Below are positions 8,247 to 10,558 of a DNA stretch of 10,558 nucleotides, in pieces. The translations under genes were made by a program, and so were the position numbers. Every line of letters begins with the position of its first letter. The first letter of the stretch is position 1. The stretch is taken from the NCBI GenBank assembly GCA_014762585.1, contig JABURN010000189.1, positions 1 to 10,558 of the forward strand. Reading direction: 5' to 3'. Below the pieces are notes generated by a model. It was given only the letters and a program-made list of their open reading frames with translations, was not told the DNA's origin and did no database searches. The stretch is from Methylophaga sp. Its GTDB lineage: Bacteria; Pseudomonadota; Gammaproteobacteria; Nitrosococcales; Methylophagaceae.

Positions 8247-8275
8247 GCCTGAAAAAAAAGCCGATTAGTTCAGGC
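8247..8275 (-). repeat. Inverted repeat with T8 tract between two minus-strand genes
   Basis: GCCTGAA (8247-8253) and TTCAGGC (8269-8275) are perfect 7-base arms around the stop codon of the small secreted-protein gene. On the minus strand GGC is followed by eight T residues inside the loop. This may be a weak terminator or attenuator before the UDG-like gene. The stem directly before the T run is poor, so termination is doubtful. Confidence 0.3.
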
Positions 8276-8552
8276 ATTGATACTGCTGTTCAACCCGGCG
8301 GTAATAACATTCATACCAACCGGTGTAGCGGTCACAAAGTTGTTTTTCCTCTCCCAGCGCTTGCGCCGAATTAAAGCCACGTGCCTGGCACATTTGCAAA
8401 GCCTGACTCTGCGCCTTTTCTCTATTGAGAGGCTGTGGCTCTGTACTGGTGTAAACCTGTTTAACGATAATGACCGAGCCAGATTCAGGGCTTTCAGCTG
8501 CCATTGCAGTAAGACTGAACAGTATGGACACCAAAGTTAAAAGCGCTTTCAT
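8265..8552 (-). CDS. Small secreted cysteine-containing protein, YecR-like pattern
   Basis: The ATG at 8552 is preferred over one five codons upstream (8567). It gives a textbook signal peptide (MKALLTLVSILFSLTAMAA, cleavage probably before ES) and has AGGA a few bases upstream. The mature protein is about 76 residues and should be periplasmic. It has four cysteines in the pattern C…GFNSAQALGE…C…GWYEC…YQC. The spacing recalls the YecR-like family (C..WGY..A..FG…C…G.C…YQC), but there is no lipobox and the match is by eye. The function is unknown; two disulfides are plausible. A good sigma-70-type promoter lies just upstream. Confidence 0.75.
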   Translation of the reverse strand: MKALLTLVSILFSLTAMAAESPESGSVIIVKQVYTSTEPQPLNREKAQSQALQMCQARGFNSAQALGEEKQLCDRYTGWYECYYRRVEQQYQCLN

Positions 8553-8588
8553 TGCCTTTTCCTGCAATTTAATTAAAACAGGGAAACG

Positions 8589-8617
8589 AAGATAGCTGGC
8601 TAAGACAGGTGTGGCAA
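8589..8617 (-). promoter_or_regulatory. Sigma-70-type promoter for the small secreted-protein gene
   Basis: On the minus strand TTGCCA (8617-8612) and TATCTT (8594-8589) are separated by exactly 17 bases. The likely start of transcription is near 8582, about 30 bases before the preferred ATG at 8552. It may also drive the UDG-like gene. Confidence 0.55.
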
Positions 8618-8638
8618 GCCAAAAAGCATTGAATTTGC

Positions 8639-8654
8639 GAAAGAAAGAAAGAAA
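8639..8654. repeat. Short GAAA tetranucleotide run
   Basis: About four copies of GAAA lie in a purine-rich stretch. On the minus strand this is a T/C-rich tract a short distance after the CCA end of the tRNA-Met remnant, so it could have been part of the trailer or terminator of the original tRNA transcript. Confidence 0.5.
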
Positions 8655-8674
8655 GGAAGGGAATGAAAAATATG

Positions 8675-8724
8675 TGGTGGCTATGGGTGGATTCGAACCA
8701 CCGACCCCATCATTATGAGTGAGA
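8675..8724 (-). pseudogene. 3' half of elongator tRNA-Met (CAT), integration scar (att site)
   Basis: The minus strand has the anticodon region TCACTCATAATGATGGGG, the T-arm GGTGG-TTCGAAT-CCACC and the acceptor strand CATAGCC with CCA. The anticodon region is the same as in E. coli elongator tRNA-Met. The 5' half is missing: beyond 8724 the sequence does not continue the anticodon stem, and no GGCTATG acceptor strand, D-arm or 5' end is present. Integrases that use tRNA genes leave exactly such a displaced 3' fragment at one end of the element and a rebuilt whole tRNA at the other. By geometry, the chromosome lies to the left here and the element to the right. The intact tRNA-Met is expected beyond the window's right edge, usually near the integrase gene. 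Confidence 0.85.
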
Positions 8725-8909
8725 TCCCAGCGACTTTGTACAACCGTCGTACTACTCTTAAACTCCTTTTAATCAACATGATACAGAACTGAATGGGTAG
8801 TTTGAAGTCGTACTGAATATGTATGAAGCAGCATGAGTAACTATACAAATCACTATACCTGCTCCCCCAAGCCTCGTTGAACAAAACAAAGCCGCCTTTA
8901 ACTAGACAG
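8725..8909. other. Non-coding edge of the integrated element with short repeats
   Basis: I see no convincing gene here. The stretch is AT-rich and holds a near-palindrome GTACAACCGTCGTAC (8738-8752, one mismatched pair), two copies of GTCGTACT (8746-8753 and 8807-8814) and two copies of ACTATAC 12 bases apart (8840-8846 and 8852-8858). Such short direct repeats next to an att core are typical of arm-type integrase or excisionase sites, but this is inference. Confidence 0.45.
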
Positions 8910-8930
8910 TTGTAAACACAAGGTTTACAA
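8910..8930. promoter_or_regulatory. Perfect inverted-repeat operator candidate before the XRE-ImmA/IrrE gene
   Basis: TTGTAAAC (8910-8917) and GTTTACAA (8923-8930) are perfect 8-base arms around the 5-base spacer ACAAG. A further partial copy, TTGTAAC, starts at 8932. The right arm contains TTTACA, which resembles a -35 element, although I could not fix a well-spaced -10. The position, 57 bases before the start of an XRE-type regulator, suggests autoregulation. Confidence 0.6.
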
Positions 8931-8986
8931 TTTGTAACATATTTCACTTTTTATAAACCCGGTTACGGTATTCTAGGAGAGAGGCA

Positions 8987-10060
8987 ATGTTTGGGGAACG
9001 TCTAGTTCGAGCCCGAAAAGCTGCCGGGCTATCAATGCAAGCGCTTGCCGATGAAGTCGGCATCTCGGCTAATGCCATTAAAAAGTATGAGCATGGCGAG
9101 AACCTGCCATCCTCTGCGAATTTATTAAAGATTGCTCGAACCTTGAATGTTCGTTCGGAGTACTTCTTTCGCCCTGTCAAAGTTGACCTTAAGGGTGTTG
9201 AATATCGTAAACACGCGAACACGCCGCAGAAACTATTAAATCAAATCAATAGTGATGTTCTTGAGCAAGCAGAGCGGTGGAAGGAGCTGCTGGACTTATA
9301 TCCTGACTCGGTAAAACCAGTTCCTGACTTCTCGGTACCAAGTGGCCTGCCTGAAAAAATCAGTTCTGCTGAAGATATCGAAGAGCTGGCCAACCAGGTT
9401 CGTTTATCTTGGTCATTAGGACTCAATCCCATCTCGGACATGATAGACACACTAGAGTCTCAAGGGGTGATGATTATCGTGACTGATATTGAGTCCAAGA
9501 AAAAGTTTGATGGCCTGGCTGGAACAATCGATAAAACTCCCATTGTTGTGATCTCGGTTCATCAGCCCGGAGACCGACAACGGTTCACGCTTGCACATGA
9601 ATTGGGACACTTGGTACTTAAAGGCCGGCTTCCTGACGATATAGATGAAGAGAAGGCATGCAATCATTTTGCTGGGGCCTTTCTTCTGCCCCGTGAAGCA
9701 TTATTCCAGCACTTGGGTAACCAGCGAAGTGCTATCGAGGGGCGCGAACTGTTCATGCTCAAGCATGAATTTGGAATAAGTATGATGGCCGTGCTGATGC
9801 GAGCCGGGCAGTGTGGCGTAATCAGCGAAAGCCTGCAAAAACGATACTTTATGCAGTTTAACAAGTTGGGATGGCGCACTAAAGAACCTGGTGACCAATA
9901 CCCAAATGAAACTACCTATTTGTTTAAACAGCTTGTATATCGTGCGCTAGGAGAAGATTACATTGGCGAATCAAAAGCTGCTGAATTATTGAAAATGTCA
10001 TTATCAAGCTTTCATGGAGAGCGGAAGCTAGGGATGATGAGCAGTGCTGCTATTAATTAG
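8987..10060 (+). CDS. XRE-family HTH protein with ImmA/IrrE zinc-peptidase domain; probable antitoxin or regulator
   Basis: The 357-residue protein begins with an XRE/Cro-type helix-turn-helix (about 3-58: LVRARKAAGLSMQALADEVG…ISANAIKKYEHG). After a linker, the ImmA/IrrE (DUF955, M78-like) domain spans about 130-280. It has HELGH at 204-208, with E205 as catalytic base and H204/H208 as zinc ligands, and EEKACNHFAGAFLLP at 221-235, which supplies the usual downstream acidic ligand. A helical tail follows to the end. The ATG at 8987 has AGGAG 7 bases upstream. ImmA/IrrE proteins cleave or control repressors (ImmA on phage-like elements, IrrE in Deinococcus). HTH-ImmA/IrrE fusions are often encoded just before a PIN-type toxin and thought to act as its antitoxin, as here: the end overlaps the next gene by 17 bases. 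Role inferred from family and context. Confidence 0.93.
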   Translation: MFGERLVRARKAAGLSMQALADEVGISANAIKKYEHGENLPSSANLLKIARTLNVRSEYFFRPVKVDLKGVEYRKHANTPQKLLNQINSDVLEQAERWKELLDLYPDSVKPVPDFSVPSGLPEKISSAEDIEELANQVRLSWSLGLNPISDMIDTLESQGVMIIVTDIESKKKFDGLAGTIDKTPIVVISVHQPGDRQRFTLAHELGHLVLKGRLPDDIDEEKACNHFAGAFLLPREALFQHLGNQRSAIEGRELFMLKHEFGISMMAVLMRAGQCGVISESLQKRYFMQFNKLGWRTKEPGDQYPNETTYLFKQLVYRALGEDYIGESKAAELLKMSLSSFHGERKLGMMSSAAIN

Positions 10061-10535
10061 TGACGCCAACATCCTAATTGACTTGGAGGAAGGGCAGCTC
10101 ATAGAGATGCTGTTTGAGCTGCCCTATCAATTTTCAATCCCGGATATCCTTTTTGCAGAAGAGCTGGAGCAACAACACGAATATTTGCTCGAATTAGGGT
10201 TAACTACCCAAGAACTAACGAGTCAATCAATGATGCAGGCTGTGACCCTAACTCAGCAGTATACGAACCCTAGCAGGAATGATTGTTTTGCCCTGGCTCT
10301 TGCACAGCAAGAAAACTGCCCTCTGGTAACTGGCGATAAAGCTTTGCGAGCAGCAGCTGCCACTGAGGGCGTAGTTGTAAAAGGAACGCTCTGGATCATC
10401 GAACAAATGGTTCGGCAGGGCCTTATTACGACTGCAGAAGCCAGAGATGCATATCAAAATATGAAGGCTGCTAACAGACGGCTGCCTTGGGATATAGCGG
10501 AGGCAACCCTTCGTGATATTGAAGCGGGAAACTAA
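10044..10535 (+). CDS. PIN-domain ribonuclease-like protein, probable toxin partner
   Basis: The 163-residue protein has the acidic residues of a PIN nuclease: D7 in LLLISDANILIDL, E39/E40 in IPDILFAEEL, D80 in SRNDCFALALA and D98 in LVTGDKALRAA. PIN toxins cut RNA with a metal ion held by these residues. The C-terminal part (AYQNMKAANRRLPWDIAEATL) recalls PIN proteins of the DUF3368 type. The start is a GTG at 10044, inside the end of the upstream HTH-ImmA/IrrE gene (17-base overlap), with a GATGAG-like sequence before it; translational coupling is likely. No membrane segment is visible. The pairing suggests a toxin-antitoxin unit, but toxicity is not shown by sequence alone. Only 23 bases follow the stop in this window. 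Confidence 0.85.
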   Translation: MLLLISDANILIDLEEGQLIEMLFELPYQFSIPDILFAEELEQQHEYLLELGLTTQELTSQSMMQAVTLTQQYTNPSRNDCFALALAQQENCPLVTGDKALRAAAATEGVVVKGTLWIIEQMVRQGLITTAEARDAYQNMKAANRRLPWDIAEATLRDIEAGN

Positions 10536-10558
10536 ACATATTTATTTAGTCTCTTTAT

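Noticed and set aside
8639..8654. CRISPR or other functional repeat array
   Set aside because: It is only a short simple-sequence GAAA run. No regularly spaced repeats with spacers occur anywhere in the window.
8675..8775. Complete tRNA gene on the minus strand
   Set aside because: No 5' acceptor strand matching CATAGCC, no D-arm, and the 5' half of the anticodon stem is broken after three bases. Only the 3' half is supported.
8681..8947. Open frame of 88 codons on the minus strand across the tRNA remnant
   Set aside because: It overlaps the tRNA-Met fragment and the repeat-rich element edge, has no recognisable motif, and looks like a chance frame.
8924..8956. Sigma-70 promoter TTTACA…TTATAA for the XRE-ImmA/IrrE operon
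   Set aside because: The spacing between the two hexamers is 21 bases, too long for a normal promoter. The real -10 could not be identified.
8944..9222. Open frame of 92 codons on the minus strand
   Set aside because: It lies opposite the start of the XRE-ImmA/IrrE gene, whose HTH motif and ribosome site are clear. It is an antisense shadow.

Overview
The window looks like a piece of a gammaproteobacterial chromosome with the edge of an integrated element at its right end. The evidence is protein style (PII and AmtB close to the enterobacterial forms, a large GGDEF/EAL sensor protein) and a tRNA-Met remnant that closely resembles the E. coli gene. I cannot name the genus from the sequence.

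Left part (1-5856, + strand). The window opens inside a conserved protein with a degenerate PilZ-like C-terminal region. It is followed by a 1416-1440 residue membrane protein that joins two periplasmic solute-binding domains of different families (NMT1/THI5-like, then SBP_bac_3-like) to one membrane segment, two PAS domains, an intact GGDEF domain with an inhibitory site, an intact EAL domain and a CZB-like tail. Both genes point to cyclic-di-GMP signalling. A near-perfect hairpin lies between them, and a strong hairpin with A/T tracts on both sides separates this block from the convergent nitrogen operon.

Middle part (5875-8617, - strand). This holds a glnK-amtB operon (PII signal protein and ammonium channel), with a weak sigma-54-like promoter and an NtrC-like site upstream of glnK. 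Next come a uracil-DNA glycosylase superfamily protein with an apparent four-cysteine Fe-S pattern and a small secreted cysteine-containing protein with a good sigma-70-type promoter.

Right part (8675-10558). At 8675-8724 lies the 3' half of an elongator tRNA-Met gene (minus strand, anticodon loop to CCA) with no matching 5' half. This is the expected scar of site-specific integration into a tRNA gene. It puts the chromosome to the left and an integrated element to the right, with the reconstituted tRNA expected beyond the right edge of the window. The element begins with about 260 bp of AT-rich non-coding DNA carrying repeats and a perfect inverted-repeat operator candidate. A two-gene overlapping operon follows: an XRE-HTH/ImmA-IrrE zinc-peptidase protein and a PIN-domain nuclease. 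Its layout is that of a toxin-antitoxin or anti-phage module, and it is the most interesting system in the window.
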